Source: Rhodobacterales bacterium
GTDB taxonomy: Bacteria > Pseudomonadota > Alphaproteobacteria > Rhizobiales > Stappiaceae
Length of the DNA stretch: 64,000 nucleotides
Reading direction: 5' to 3'
NCBI GenBank assembly: GCA_008107755.1
Contig: VIRH01000044.1
Location: 1-64,000 of the forward strand
This document shows, in pieces, positions 52,476 through 60,824 of this stretch. Within the stretch, counting starts at the first letter, position 1, and each line of letters begins with the position of its first letter. Position numbers and translations under genes: made by a program. The notes below the pieces were generated by a model that worked only from the letters and a program-made list of their open reading frames with translations, did not search any database and was not told the DNA's origin.

Positions 52476-53221
52476 AAGCGGTGCTTTTTGTCGGTGGCTG
52501 GGAAGGTCACACGCCGACAGCGTTCAGCGACTGGTACGAAGCGCTCCTGAAGGAGAACGGCTTTGACGTCGATGTCTACGACACGATGGAGCCGCTGGAG
52601 CGCCCGGGCGACCTTGCGGACGTCGACCTGATCACGCCGATCTGGTCCTCAGCGCGCTCCGGGCACCAGCAGGAATTCGGCAACATGACCAAAAATCAGG
52701 AGGACGGGCTCCTGCAACTCATCGCCAACGGCTGCGGCATTGCCGGCTGGCACGGCCATATGGGCGATGCCTTCCGCGACCGGCCAACCTACCACTTCCT
52801 GATCGGCGGCCAGTTCGTCGCCCATCCGCCGGGCTGGCCGGATAACCTGCAGCCTCGGGAAGACTATATCGACTACGACGTCACCATCTGCCGGCCCGCC
52901 GACCCGATCGTCCGGGGCATCAGGAGTTTCCGGCTGAAGACAGAGCAGTATTTCATGCTGACCGATGCCTCCAACGAAGTTCTGGCGACGACGACCTTTT
53001 CCGGAGACCACCTGTGGTGGATCGAGGGAACGGTTATCCCGGTGGTCTGGAAACGTCGCTGGGACAAGGGCCGCGTCTTCTACTGCTCCATCGGCCACGA
53101 ACTGGACGACCTGAAGGTGCCTCAGGTAACGGAAATCATTCGCCGCGGAGCTCTTTGGGCCGCGGAAGGAAAGACACTCGCAAACGGCGATCATTCGAGC
53201 ATGTCGCAAACCTCTCAGTAG
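52472..53221 (+). CDS. ThuA domain-containing protein
   Basis: A 249-residue ThuA-like (glutamine-amidotransferase-like fold) protein: it starts MKAVLFVGGWEGHTPTAFSD, with NGCGIAGWHGHMGDAFRDRP in the middle (Gly-His-rich family hallmark) and GRVFYCSIGHELDD toward the end. ThuA proteins accompany disaccharide or polyol catabolism in rhizobia, but their reaction is uncertain. Last gene of the rightward operon of module C. It supports a sugar-like substrate for the transporter. Confidence 0.82.
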   Translation: MKAVLFVGGWEGHTPTAFSDWYEALLKENGFDVDVYDTMEPLERPGDLADVDLITPIWSSARSGHQQEFGNMTKNQEDGLLQLIANGCGIAGWHGHMGDAFRDRPTYHFLIGGQFVAHPPGWPDNLQPREDYIDYDVTICRPADPIVRGIRSFRLKTEQYFMLTDASNEVLATTTFSGDHLWWIEGTVIPVVWKRRWDKGRVFYCSIGHELDDLKVPQVTEIIRRGALWAAEGKTLANGDHSSMSQTSQ

Positions 53222-53414
53222 GCTGAGCCCAACCTGCGATCAGCAGCGTTTCCGTGCGTCTTTACCCTTTGGAAGTTCGTAGAGGCGCACGAGCAGTTCG
53301 GTGTGACCTTTGATCGGCTAGGTCCACTGAACGGGGCAAAGTGTGAATTCGCTGTGCTCGAGCGCGTGAGCGCTTTAAAACGTCAGTACACCGGGTGATC
53401 CCGCGTTGGCATGA

Positions 53415-53858
53415 TCAGGTTGGTCGGCCGCGCGCGCCTTTCAGCCGCAGTCCGTCGCGCATGTTCAAGCCGAGTAGCACGATGTTCAACGCCCCCACGA
53501 TCAACTCGACGGCCTGCACGGTATAGAACCCGGTATCGAAGGCACCTGCCTCCGCTTTAAACGAAAGATAGAGCGCCGAGGGAACCAGGATCAGGATACC
53601 GTTGGCCGCGATGAAGGGCATGCGTTTCTGCTTCGAGGCGACCAGCGGCCCTCGCATCTTCCTGGCCAACTGGAAGCCCGTTCCGCCCGCTGCGACAAGC
53701 GCCGGGATCAGGATGAAAAATCCCCAAGGGATAGTGGTTTTGATCATTGTGACGACCGTGTCGCTCGCAAAAATCTCCGACAGGGCAGTGGACAGCCAGA
53801 AAGTCAGGATGGTGACGAGGGCGATGCTGCCCGCGACAGGGTGGATGATTTTGGTCAT
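53415..53858 (-). CDS. Small four-helix membrane protein of unknown function
   Basis: A 147-residue hydrophobic protein with about four membrane segments (residues about 8-28, 44-62, 82-101, 112-130). The N-terminus MTKIIHPVAGSIALVTILTF and a basic C-terminal end (RDGLRLKGARGRPT) suggest inner-membrane location. No family name can be given. It is divergent from a MarR gene with two operator-like palindromes between them, so it is probably the MarR target. 53222-53414 shows no gene. Confidence 0.7.
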   Translation of the reverse strand: MTKIIHPVAGSIALVTILTFWLSTALSEIFASDTVVTMIKTTIPWGFFILIPALVAAGGTGFQLARKMRGPLVASKQKRMPFIAANGILILVPSALYLSFKAEAGAFDTGFYTVQAVELIVGALNIVLLGLNMRDGLRLKGARGRPT

Positions 53859-53874
53859 CGTTGCTCTCCATAAT

Positions 53875-53908
53875 ATAGCACGCTATGTATCATTGCATAG
53901 CTTGCTAT
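53875..53908. promoter_or_regulatory. Two MarR operator candidates
   Basis: ATAGC-AC-GCTAT at 53875-53886 and ATAGC-TT-GCTAT at 53897-53908, identical arms, centres 22 bp apart (about two turns), in the 69-bp gap between divergent genes. This is a textbook layout for MarR control of both promoters. Confidence 0.7.
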
Positions 53909-53927
53909 ACAAGTGTTATCGGAAGGC

Positions 53928-54377
53928 ATGAAATTCGATAAGGACCAATCGGCGGGGTATCTCGTAAACCACGTGGCGCGGCTCTTCGCCCGGGGGCTGA
54001 GCGCACGGATCAAGCCGCTGGGTCTGACCACCGGCACATTTCCAGCCTTGCTGGAGTTGTGGGAGATCGACGGGCTAACGCAAAAGCAACTGGTCGAGCG
54101 GCTGGACATTGAACAGGCGACCATGGCCAACACGCTTGTGCGAATGGAACGAGATGGCCTGATCATTCGCAAGAAGGATGAAAGCGACGGACGCGTGCAG
54201 CGCATCTGGTTGTCCGAGCGGGCGCGCCGATTGCGCGATCCGGCGATCCGGGCGGCCATCGCCGAGAACGCCGAAGCCGCTTCTGACCTGTCCGAAGACG
54301 AATTGCGTCAGTTCATCACGCTGATGCAGAAAGTGATCGCCACCAAGAAGCGGCGGGCAGGTCCCGGGACAGCTTAG
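53928..54377 (+). CDS. MarR family transcriptional regulator
   Basis: A 149-residue MarR protein: N-terminal helices for dimerisation (SAGYLVNHVARLFARGLSAR), winged helix LTQKQLVERLDIEQATMANT with LVRMERDGLIIRKKDESDGR as the wing (DxR motif), then a C-terminal helix pair. The ATG at 53928 has GGAAGG just upstream. Divergent from the small membrane protein; palindromes at 53875-53908 are its probable sites. Effector unknown. Confidence 0.87.
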   Translation: MKFDKDQSAGYLVNHVARLFARGLSARIKPLGLTTGTFPALLELWEIDGLTQKQLVERLDIEQATMANTLVRMERDGLIIRKKDESDGRVQRIWLSERARRLRDPAIRAAIAENAEAASDLSEDELRQFITLMQKVIATKKRRAGPGTA

Positions 54378-54731
54378 GGTGTGGACCCATAAAATTAAGC
54401 TCTGAGGTCGATCCGAAGGACGCCACTCCGGTTGCGGAGAGCCACGTCAAAGCCCTTGCACCGTGCACTTTGCGGACTGTCATACGATCGCACCCGGGGC
54501 CGCACCCTAGCTGCACTTCTTGACGTCGGCGTTCAAGCAATGCGCTGCATCCGTCCGTCATGTTGGGATCGAAGCGGACCTCGGTCGTCTTTGACCTGAA
54601 GGGCTCCAGCGCACGATCTAGGTCAGTTGAGCAGATAGCGGCCGTTTGCGGTCGGATAAAGGTTGCGGCTCTGACGGTGCGAAAGCCCCTGCACAGTGTC
54701 ACCAGGGATTTCCGGCAAGTCTGGAATGCCC
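54378..54731. other. Intergenic region without recognisable gene
   Basis: About 350 bp between the MarR stop and the end of the leftward glutamine-synthetase-like gene. No convincing coding sequence, RNA or IS was recognised. A frame on the minus strand is open across it but has no family features. Confidence 0.5.
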
Positions 54732-56192
54732 TCAGAACAGTGAGAAATACTCCCGCTGTTCCCATTCGGAGACGGTCATCAGATAGCGCGCCCATTCGGC
54801 GTGCTTGATGCGCGAGAGATAGGAACAGAGTTCGGATCCGATCGCCTGAGGGTAGAAGCTGCTTGCGTCGAAGTGCTCGAGTGCGGCAATCAGGCTCTTG
54901 GGCAGGCTGGCTGCTTCGCTTGTGTAGGGGTTTTCGACCGGGGCAGGGGCCCGCAACTCGCGTTTGATCCCGTCATGACCTGACACGATCTGCGACAGCA
55001 TGAAGAGATAAGGATTTGCGGTCGGCTCCCCGACGCGGTTCTCGATCCGGCTTGCCTTGTCGCCCGGTGCCATCAGCCCACGGATCATGGCGCCCTTGTT
55101 GTCGCGGCCCCACTGGATGCGGTCGGGGGCGAGTTGATACGGCTGGTAGCGTTTGTAGCCATTGACCGTCGGCGTCGTCATGAGGCAGCTTTCCGCCGCA
55201 TGCTCCAGCAGGCCTGCGATCCAGCTGTCGGCAATCGGCGTCAGCCCGTCGGCGGTCTCCGGTATCATCAGATTGGCCCCCGTCGCCACATCGACGATGG
55301 ACTGATGCATGTGCCAGCCGCTGGGGATGATCCCTTCCAGCTTTGGCCGGCACATGAACGTCGCATGCAGGCCCTTGCGGGCGCAGATCTGCTTGACCGC
55401 CGAGCGGAAAAGCAACGTGTCGTCCGCATTTTGCAGCGGTGAACCGGGCTCGAAGGTGAATTCGCACTGGCTCGGACCGAATTCCGCCTCCATGGAACGC
55501 ACCGGCAGTCCCAGTGCCTGGCACGCCCGGCGCAGGTCGTCCATGACCTCTTCGAGCGCGTCGTAGCGCGCCTCCGTCAGATACTGGTAGCCATGGGAGA
55601 TCAGGCTGGTCTCGGGTGGTGTGGCCGGCATGCCGGTGTCTTCATGAGAGAGACGGGCGTTCTCCATGCGGAACACGTAGAACTCGAACTCCAGGCCGCA
55701 CTTGAGGGCATAACCGTCCCGAGCGAGATCGGCCGTTGCGTCCTTCAGGGCGGTGCGCACGCAGAAGGGCATCTTGCTGCCGTCCTTGTAGCGCACGTCG
55801 CACAGCATCCAGCCGCTGTGCGGTGACCAGGGCAGAACCTTGAACGTCGACGGATCGGGCAGGACCAGAACGTCGCCCGCGCCCGTCAGCGTGTTGGTCC
55901 CCAGTCCTATATCGTCCTCCCAGACGGGAAAAACCGTTCGGTGGGAGGTGTCCTTCAGCAGCAGCGTCGAGGTCATGGCCATGCCGCTGCGAAAGGCGGA
56001 CGCCAGCCCCGAGGCAACGATGGTCTTGCCTCGCAGGATGCCATGCTGGTCCGCGAAGGCCAGGCGCACAGTTTCTAGGCCTTTGGCGTCGATTTGATCA
56101 ATGACGTCGGCTGCCATCCGCAGCTCTTCATCGCTGTACCAGCCCTTGTCGGACTCAAGATCTGCCGGCGTGGTCTTGGAGGTGGCGCCCAC
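54732..56192 (-). CDS. Glutamine synthetase-family ligase (gamma-glutamylamide synthetase-like)
   Basis: A 486-residue member of the glutamine synthetase fold. Family positions are visible: metal Glu cluster in KCGLEFEFYVF and MEAEFGPSQCEFTF, ATP region KGLHATFMCRPKLEG, GWHMHQSI (the His of GxGxHxHxS), and IENRVGEPTANPYLFMLSQI. The adenylylation Tyr region of GlnA is not seen. Relatives outside GlnA ligate glutamate to amines such as putrescine, isopropylamine or aniline. It is the third gene of a tight operon with ferredoxin reductase and flavodoxin genes, divergent from oxygenase genes. This resembles aniline degradation, where gamma-glutamylation precedes Rieske oxygenation (inference). 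Confidence 0.85.
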   Translation of the reverse strand: MGATSKTTPADLESDKGWYSDEELRMAADVIDQIDAKGLETVRLAFADQHGILRGKTIVASGLASAFRSGMAMTSTLLLKDTSHRTVFPVWEDDIGLGTNTLTGAGDVLVLPDPSTFKVLPWSPHSGWMLCDVRYKDGSKMPFCVRTALKDATADLARDGYALKCGLEFEFYVFRMENARLSHEDTGMPATPPETSLISHGYQYLTEARYDALEEVMDDLRRACQALGLPVRSMEAEFGPSQCEFTFEPGSPLQNADDTLLFRSAVKQICARKGLHATFMCRPKLEGIIPSGWHMHQSIVDVATGANLMIPETADGLTPIADSWIAGLLEHAAESCLMTTPTVNGYKRYQPYQLAPDRIQWGRDNKGAMIRGLMAPGDKASRIENRVGEPTANPYLFMLSQIVSGHDGIKRELRAPAPVENPYTSEAASLPKSLIAALEHFDASSFYPQAIGSELCSYLSRIKHAEWARYLMTVSEWEQREYFSLF

Positions 56193-56195
56193 GAT

Positions 56196-56660
56196 TCAAA
56201 CTTCCTTCGATTGCTCGGAAAACGTTGCAAGAACCTCGGTGATCCACGGCAACGCCAGGTCTTCCGGCATGTCGTCGCCGGAGGCATCATGCGTCATGCG
56301 CTCACCGATCTGGGTTGCGCCGCATGCCTTGAGGAGGTCCGCGAGCCTGATGGACCCGTGGGTGAATGTCTCGGCATATTCGGCATCGCCCAGTCCGAAC
56401 ACAGCAAAGGAGATGCCAGACAGGTCTGGCCGGTTCTGTTCAAGCGATTGCGCAAAAGGCCGGGCGGACTCCGGCAGTTCGCCGTCACCATAGGTGGAGC
56501 AGACGATCACGTGGAAAGTCTCCTTGCCCAAGTCGGCGGGATCGACATCGCAGAGGTTTGCGCAATCGACCTGGTGGTCGTCGCTCAGCGCCGTCTCGAT
56601 GTCATCGGCGAGCATTTCCGCATTCCCGGTTTCGGTCCCGTAGAGGACGCAAATCTTCAT
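56196..56660 (-). CDS. Flavodoxin-like electron carrier (MioC/flavodoxin family)
   Basis: A 154-residue flavodoxin-fold protein. The FMN phosphate loop is VLYGTETGNAEMLADDIE, the second loop VCSTYGDGELPESARPFAQS and the third FAVFGLGDAEYAETFTHGSI, resembling the CysJ/MioC class. ATG 56660 fits; stop and next start are 3 nt apart. With the reductase gene directly upstream (4-nt gap) it forms an NAD(P)H to flavodoxin chain. The natural acceptor is probably the divergent Rieske protein or the oxygenase (inference). Confidence 0.85.
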   Translation of the reverse strand: MKICVLYGTETGNAEMLADDIETALSDDHQVDCANLCDVDPADLGKETFHVIVCSTYGDGELPESARPFAQSLEQNRPDLSGISFAVFGLGDAEYAETFTHGSIRLADLLKACGATQIGERMTHDASGDDMPEDLALPWITEVLATFSEQSKEV

Positions 56661-56664
56661 GAAG

Positions 56665-57912
56665 TCAGTCCCTCTGTCTCGCAGCATGGAGGAGGTCGTC
56701 GGTTGAGGTGAATTTCCGCCGGCAGCGGGATGGCGCGGCAAGGGCCTGTTCCGCCGCGTCGATGCGTTGCCAGCCGGCGAAGTCGATCAGCTCGGGGAGG
56801 CCCGCGAAGATCTCGTTGCCGACACGTGCCGGATCAATGCTGAGCTCTTTCAGGATCATGGCAGCGGTCGCCTGTGCGTCGGAGCGGCTTTGCGCGATGG
56901 TGCCGCGTGGTCCATGTCGAAACCAGCCGGCGCCATATAGACCGTCATCCAGTTTGCCATCGGGAAGGGCGCCGCCGGAAAGCAACGCCTCCCGGCCCAG
57001 GTCGCCGGCGGACGCAAAGCCGATGGCGGTAATGATCGATGTCGCCTTGATGACATCCCTGCCGCCCGTGCCTTCCACCGCAAGCCCGGTGACGCGGTCC
57101 ACTCCCTCAATGGCAGTCGGCTGCAGTCCGAAGCGGAAGACCACACGGACAGGGCCTTCGCCATGACCATCGATATCGGTCAGTGCCTGTTGGCGTTTCT
57201 GCGTGTCCGGATCGTCGGACGGCGCGAATTTCTCGACTTCGATGCTGACATTCGACAGCTTGCCGAGTTCCCGCACCATCACCGGGTCGAACTTTGCGTG
57301 CGCAGCGGGCGAGCGGCCGACGATCGTCAGACGTTCAATGCGGTTTGCTGCCAGCCATGCGGTTGGGCCCGGCCCCAGGTCCGAACCGTCGAGCTCCGCG
57401 GGCGTCTTGCACATGAGACGCAGCAGATCGAGGGCGACATTTCCGTTGCCCAGGATCACGGGATGAGATCCGAGGTCCGGCAGGGACACAGCCTGCGGGT
57501 GCTCGTTGAGTGCGCGTGTCAACTTGGCGGAGCCATGAACGCCAGGCAGATCCTCACCGGGAATATTCAAACGCCGGTCTGCGGAAAGCCCCGCTGCCAG
57601 AACCGTTGCGTCGTAGGCCGCGCGCAGCTGCTCAAGCGGCACATCCCGGCCGATCCGCAGATTGCCGAAGAAGCGGGCGCCCTGGCGCTCGAAGATGCGG
57701 GAAAACTGGCGTGTCACGGCCTTCGTGCCCTGATGATCGGCGGCGACGCCGTAACGAGCTAGCCCGAAGGGGACGGGGAGGGCGTCGATCAGGTCAACCT
57801 GCAGATCCGGGCGGCTCTTCAGCAGAGCCTGTGCCAGATAACATCCGGAGGGACCGGCTCCCACGATCGCTATCTTGCCTGACACTATGATGGAGCCCCT
57901 CGTCTCAGCCAT
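56665..57912 (-). CDS. FAD-dependent ferredoxin/flavodoxin reductase (adrenodoxin reductase family)
   Basis: A 415-residue two-dinucleotide-fold reductase: FAD motif KIAIVGAGPSGCYLAQALLK, then VPFGLARYGVAADHQGTKAV (a hallmark of adrenodoxin-reductase/FprA-type enzymes), NADP region PVILGNGNVALDLLRLMCKT, and a C-terminal GAGWFRHGPRGTIAQSRSDA FAD-contact stretch. ATG 57912 lacks a clear ribosome site; GTG 57885, just before SGKIAIVG, is a good alternative. Such enzymes pass NADPH electrons to 2Fe-2S ferredoxins or flavodoxins. First gene of the leftward operon reductase-flavodoxin-GS-like. Confidence 0.87.
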   Translation of the reverse strand: MAETRGSIIVSGKIAIVGAGPSGCYLAQALLKSRPDLQVDLIDALPVPFGLARYGVAADHQGTKAVTRQFSRIFERQGARFFGNLRIGRDVPLEQLRAAYDATVLAAGLSADRRLNIPGEDLPGVHGSAKLTRALNEHPQAVSLPDLGSHPVILGNGNVALDLLRLMCKTPAELDGSDLGPGPTAWLAANRIERLTIVGRSPAAHAKFDPVMVRELGKLSNVSIEVEKFAPSDDPDTQKRQQALTDIDGHGEGPVRVVFRFGLQPTAIEGVDRVTGLAVEGTGGRDVIKATSIITAIGFASAGDLGREALLSGGALPDGKLDDGLYGAGWFRHGPRGTIAQSRSDAQATAAMILKELSIDPARVGNEIFAGLPELIDFAGWQRIDAAEQALAAPSRCRRKFTSTDDLLHAARQRD

Positions 57913-58025
57913 CCGCAGACGGACACCTGCCGCAGGCAGCTCCGTAAAACTGTCCTGAGGGGATATCCCTGCTTGCATTCAGCCAGCCCGTCCCGGCCGA
58001 TTGACTCCATTCGAGAATGAAGTAT

Positions 58026-58049
58026 GTTCGATATTCGAACTTATGTTCG
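58026..58049. promoter_or_regulatory. Palindromic half-site array between divergent oxygenase and reductase operons
   Basis: GTTCGATATTCGAAC (58026-58040) is a palindrome overlapping CGAAC-TTAT-GTTCG (58036-58049); TATGTTCG is also repeated 19 bp apart. The 15-mer resembles the IclR-family PcaR box (GTTCGATAATCGCAC, recalled) and the site upstream of the TRAP genes. Likely operator of the IclR regulator encoded at 60825. Confidence 0.6.
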
Positions 58050-58127
58050 TATAACGCACATATTCTTAGTCGTAAATCAGATTGTGTCAATCAACGAAAC
58101 GCGCAGCGCAGAGAGAGTGGAACGACT

Positions 58128-58565
58128 ATGGGGGCTGTCATGGAGAAAAGCACGGAAGAGACGAATGCGACGCCGCCGGATGCATGGGTCAGGGCGGCTC
58201 TTGCAAGCGACCTGGACATCCCGCGTCCTGTCATTCCGATCACCCTGTTCGGGCAGTCTCTTGTTCTTTTCCGTGACGACGAGGGCGAACTCGGACTGAT
58301 CGGCCGCCATTGCCCGCACAGGGGCGCGGATCTGTGTTTCGGCCGACGCGAGGACAATGGTCTTCGCTGCCCCTTCCACGGCTGGCACTTCGACCGCACG
58401 GGTCAGTGCGTCGAACAGCCTGCCGAGCCGGAGGATTCCACCATGTACAAGACTATCAAGCTTCCCAGCTATCCGCTGATGGAAAAAGATGGTGTCATCT
58501 TCACCTATATGGGCAGGGGCGAGCCGGACGATGACACGGCCTTTGCCGATCCGTCCCTCACCTGA
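58128..58565 (+). CDS. Stand-alone Rieske [2Fe-2S] protein related to oxygenase alpha N-terminus
   Basis: A 145-residue protein consisting of a Rieske domain. Cluster ligands: Cys62 and His64 in RHCPHRGADLCFG, Cys81 and His84 in LRCPFHGWHFD, with exact CxH-x16-CxxH spacing. After it, LPSYPLMEKDGVIFTYMG corresponds to the strand that links the Rieske domain to the catalytic domain in oxygenase alpha subunits, then the protein ends; no catalytic domain follows. ATG 58128 is chosen, 58140 is possible. The next gene encodes a matching catalytic subunit whose Rieske cluster is missing, so the two probably act together. Confidence 0.85.
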   Translation: MGAVMEKSTEETNATPPDAWVRAALASDLDIPRPVIPITLFGQSLVLFRDDEGELGLIGRHCPHRGADLCFGRREDNGLRCPFHGWHFDRTGQCVEQPAEPEDSTMYKTIKLPSYPLMEKDGVIFTYMGRGEPDDDTAFADPSLT

Positions 58566-58628
58566 GCCACTTGCACATTGACGTGCCGGCGATGCATCGG
58601 GCGCGCCGAGAGATCGAAGGACAATCAC

Positions 58629-59855
58629 ATGATCACTCAGAAGCTGAACGATCAGATTACCCGCGTCGGACCGGGAACCTCCGCCGGCGAAGTGTTGCGC
58701 CGATACTGGCAGCCGGCCGCCCTCGTCGATGAGCTCACCGAGGAGCGCGCCCTCGTTCCTGTCAACCTGCTCGGAGAACGGCTGGTGCTTCTGCGCCAGC
58801 AGGACGGCAATCTCGTCCTGAAGACCCGCATCGCATCGGCAGATGAAGCCCCGGCCTTCTATCCGGAGCCGGATGCGATCGAGATCGTGGAAGACAGCCC
58901 GGCCTATCCCGTGATCGAGAAGAAGGGCATGTACTTCGCCTACATGGGCCCGGGCGAACCGCCCGCTTTTGCAAACTTCGACTGCTTTCGCGCACCCGAC
59001 AGCCATGTCTTCGCCTTCAAGGGACTGTGGCAATGCAACTGGTTGCAGGCGCTGGAGGTGGGCATCGATCCGTCGCATGCCTCCTTCCTGCATCGCTTCC
59101 TGCAGGACGAAGACCCGGAAAACAGCTACGGCCGGCAGTTCCGCGACAAGGCGGCCCACACGGACATGCCGATGACCCAGGTCCTGCGCGAATATCCGCG
59201 CCCGGACATCGAAGTCGAGGAAACGGATTTCGGCCTCAAGATCACGGCCCTGCGGCACATGGATAATGATCTGACCCATGTGCGGGTCACCAACCAGATC
59301 TTCCCGGAAGCGATCTGCATCCCCATGTCGCGGGAAATGACGATCACGCAGTGGCACGTGCCGATCGATGATGAGAACTGCTACTGGTACTCACTCTTCA
59401 CCAGTTTCGCCAAGCCGGTCGACAAGCAGGTCATGCGTGAGCAGCGGCTGACGGAGCATCGGCTGCCCGACTACGCCCCTTTGAAGAACCGCGCCAACGA
59501 CTACCATTTCGACCCGGAAGAACAAGCATCGCTGACGTACACGGGCATGGGGCTCGACATCAATGTGCATGACCAGTGGGCGGTCGAAAGCATGGGCTCC
59601 ATCCAGGACCGGACCCGCGAGCACCTGGGGCGCGGCGACGCGGCCATCGTCCGCTACCGCCTGATGCTGCGCAAGGCAATCAAGGCGGTCGAAACCAGTC
59701 GCGAGGGCGCGCTTCCCATGCGCGATGAGGCAACCACCGCCATCGTGGGGCCGCTGTCCAATGACGCCATCACCGCTACGGGGGAGTGGCTGGCGGCCAG
59801 TCAGGCAGCCGATCACGAGCGCCGCGCCGAGTGTCCGTGGGATGCGACGGTCTGA
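58629..59855 (+). CDS. Ring-hydroxylating oxygenase catalytic subunit lacking its Rieske cluster
   Basis: A 408-residue oxygenase alpha-type protein. Start matches phthalate-type oxygenases (TRVGPGTSAGEVLRRYWQPA, LVPVNLLGERLVLL). Where the CxH...CxxH cluster should lie, residues 61-91 form a short Cys- and His-free connector; the frame resumes at AYPVIEKKGMYFAYMGPGEP. The mononuclear iron motif is intact: ALEVGIDPSHASFLHRFL with Asp147, His150 and His155 (Dx2Hx4H). INVHDQWAVESMGSIQDRTR is the later conserved part. AAGGA precedes ATG 58629. Catalysis would need an external Rieske donor, presumably the upstream protein; NdmC of caffeine demethylation is a known Rieske-less precedent. The substrate is unknown. 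Confidence 0.85.
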   Translation: MITQKLNDQITRVGPGTSAGEVLRRYWQPAALVDELTEERALVPVNLLGERLVLLRQQDGNLVLKTRIASADEAPAFYPEPDAIEIVEDSPAYPVIEKKGMYFAYMGPGEPPAFANFDCFRAPDSHVFAFKGLWQCNWLQALEVGIDPSHASFLHRFLQDEDPENSYGRQFRDKAAHTDMPMTQVLREYPRPDIEVEETDFGLKITALRHMDNDLTHVRVTNQIFPEAICIPMSREMTITQWHVPIDDENCYWYSLFTSFAKPVDKQVMREQRLTEHRLPDYAPLKNRANDYHFDPEEQASLTYTGMGLDINVHDQWAVESMGSIQDRTREHLGRGDAAIVRYRLMLRKAIKAVETSREGALPMRDEATTAIVGPLSNDAITATGEWLAASQAADHERRAECPWDATV

Positions 59856-59917
59856 AACACGCAAGTGCCGCCGGACGGAGAAAGCCCGTCCGGTTTTTCA
59901 GTTTGACAGCGGAGTGA

Positions 59918-60649
59918 ATGACCATCGCCTGTGATCCGGAACTGCGTTCGCTCAGCGGACGCCCGTTCGAAGATATCCTCGACGGATATTTCCCGTTGCG
60001 CGAAAGCGTGAGGCAGCTTCTGCAGCGTCAGGGGTTCAAGGCCATGTGGATCACCCTTCTGCAAGCGCCTATCATGCACATTGAGGGGCTGGCACCCGAG
60101 GCGCCCGTGCCGCTGCACCTGCGCAAGATCTATTCCGGCATGATCGATCACATGCTTCTGCTTGCCGTTTCATCCGCGCCCGATGGGGCCGGTGGGACGG
60201 GAGAGATGCAGCTATCTGGTAAAGGAGACTGGTTCTTCGCAGAGGCAGAAGAGGATCGTGACGTCTTTCCCGATCTCATTCGGCTCGGAGAACCGGCGTT
60301 CGTGCGCGGGATTGGCATCTCCGGATTTGAGACAGAAAACGAAAAAACCGGTCTTGCACTGACTCAGACCGACAGCCGCGAACGGTCCATTCAGGCCGCT
60401 ACTGCCCGGCTTGGCTGGACGGGCGGGCTGGGCTTCCGCCTTGGATCAGCCGAAGGCGCCATCTGTCGGCGATCAGGCCTGGACGGCCAGTTCATCCCTT
60501 TCGGATCGGTTCCCGGCGCGTTCCAGGACCGGCCCGAAGAATGGCCTTTGCCCTTGCCGGACTTCCTGAGACCCGCCAGCTGGCTTTTGCTTGATACCAG
60601 CCAGGGCGCGTTTGATCGCGAAACGCAGGAAGTGGCAATGCGCCTCTGA
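59918..60649 (+). CDS. Conserved-looking hypothetical protein in the oxygenase cluster
   Basis: A 243-residue soluble protein beginning MTIACDPELRSLSGRPFEDI, 62 nt after the oxygenase gene and in the same direction. No signal peptide, membrane helix or cofactor motif was recognised. Hydrophobic helices alternate with acidic loops (GKGDWFFAEAEEDRDVFPDL), and the C-terminal half is Gly/Pro rich. No family can be assigned. Its place between the oxygenase and IclR genes suggests a role in the same pathway, perhaps as a partner, chaperone or later enzyme. Confidence 0.65.
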   Translation: MTIACDPELRSLSGRPFEDILDGYFPLRESVRQLLQRQGFKAMWITLLQAPIMHIEGLAPEAPVPLHLRKIYSGMIDHMLLLAVSSAPDGAGGTGEMQLSGKGDWFFAEAEEDRDVFPDLIRLGEPAFVRGIGISGFETENEKTGLALTQTDSRERSIQAATARLGWTGGLGFRLGSAEGAICRRSGLDGQFIPFGSVPGAFQDRPEEWPLPLPDFLRPASWLLLDTSQGAFDRETQEVAMRL

Positions 60650-60725
60650 CGCTGCCTTTGTAGCCAGTGCTCGAAACCTCCCGATCCGGCGTCTTCTTGT
60701 GTTTTTGCAGGCCGACCCATTTATT

Positions 60726-60742
60726 GTCACGCAAATCGTGAC
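60726..60742. promoter_or_regulatory. Palindrome upstream of the IclR gene
   Basis: GTCACG-CAAAT-CGTGAC, 6-bp perfect arms, 83 bp before the IclR start codon; a further GTGAC lies at about 60751. Candidate autoregulatory operator or promoter-proximal dyad. Confidence 0.4.
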
Positions 60743-60824
60743 TATTCAGAGTGACGTAGAAGCAAGCACACAAGTGGACCGGACCGGCAATGCCGACGCG
60801 GGCCGCCAAAAGGAGCAGCCAGAC

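Noticed and set aside
54378-54795. Minus-strand open frame between the MarR and GS-like genes
   Set aside because: No start context, no family features; it runs into the GS-like gene in another frame.
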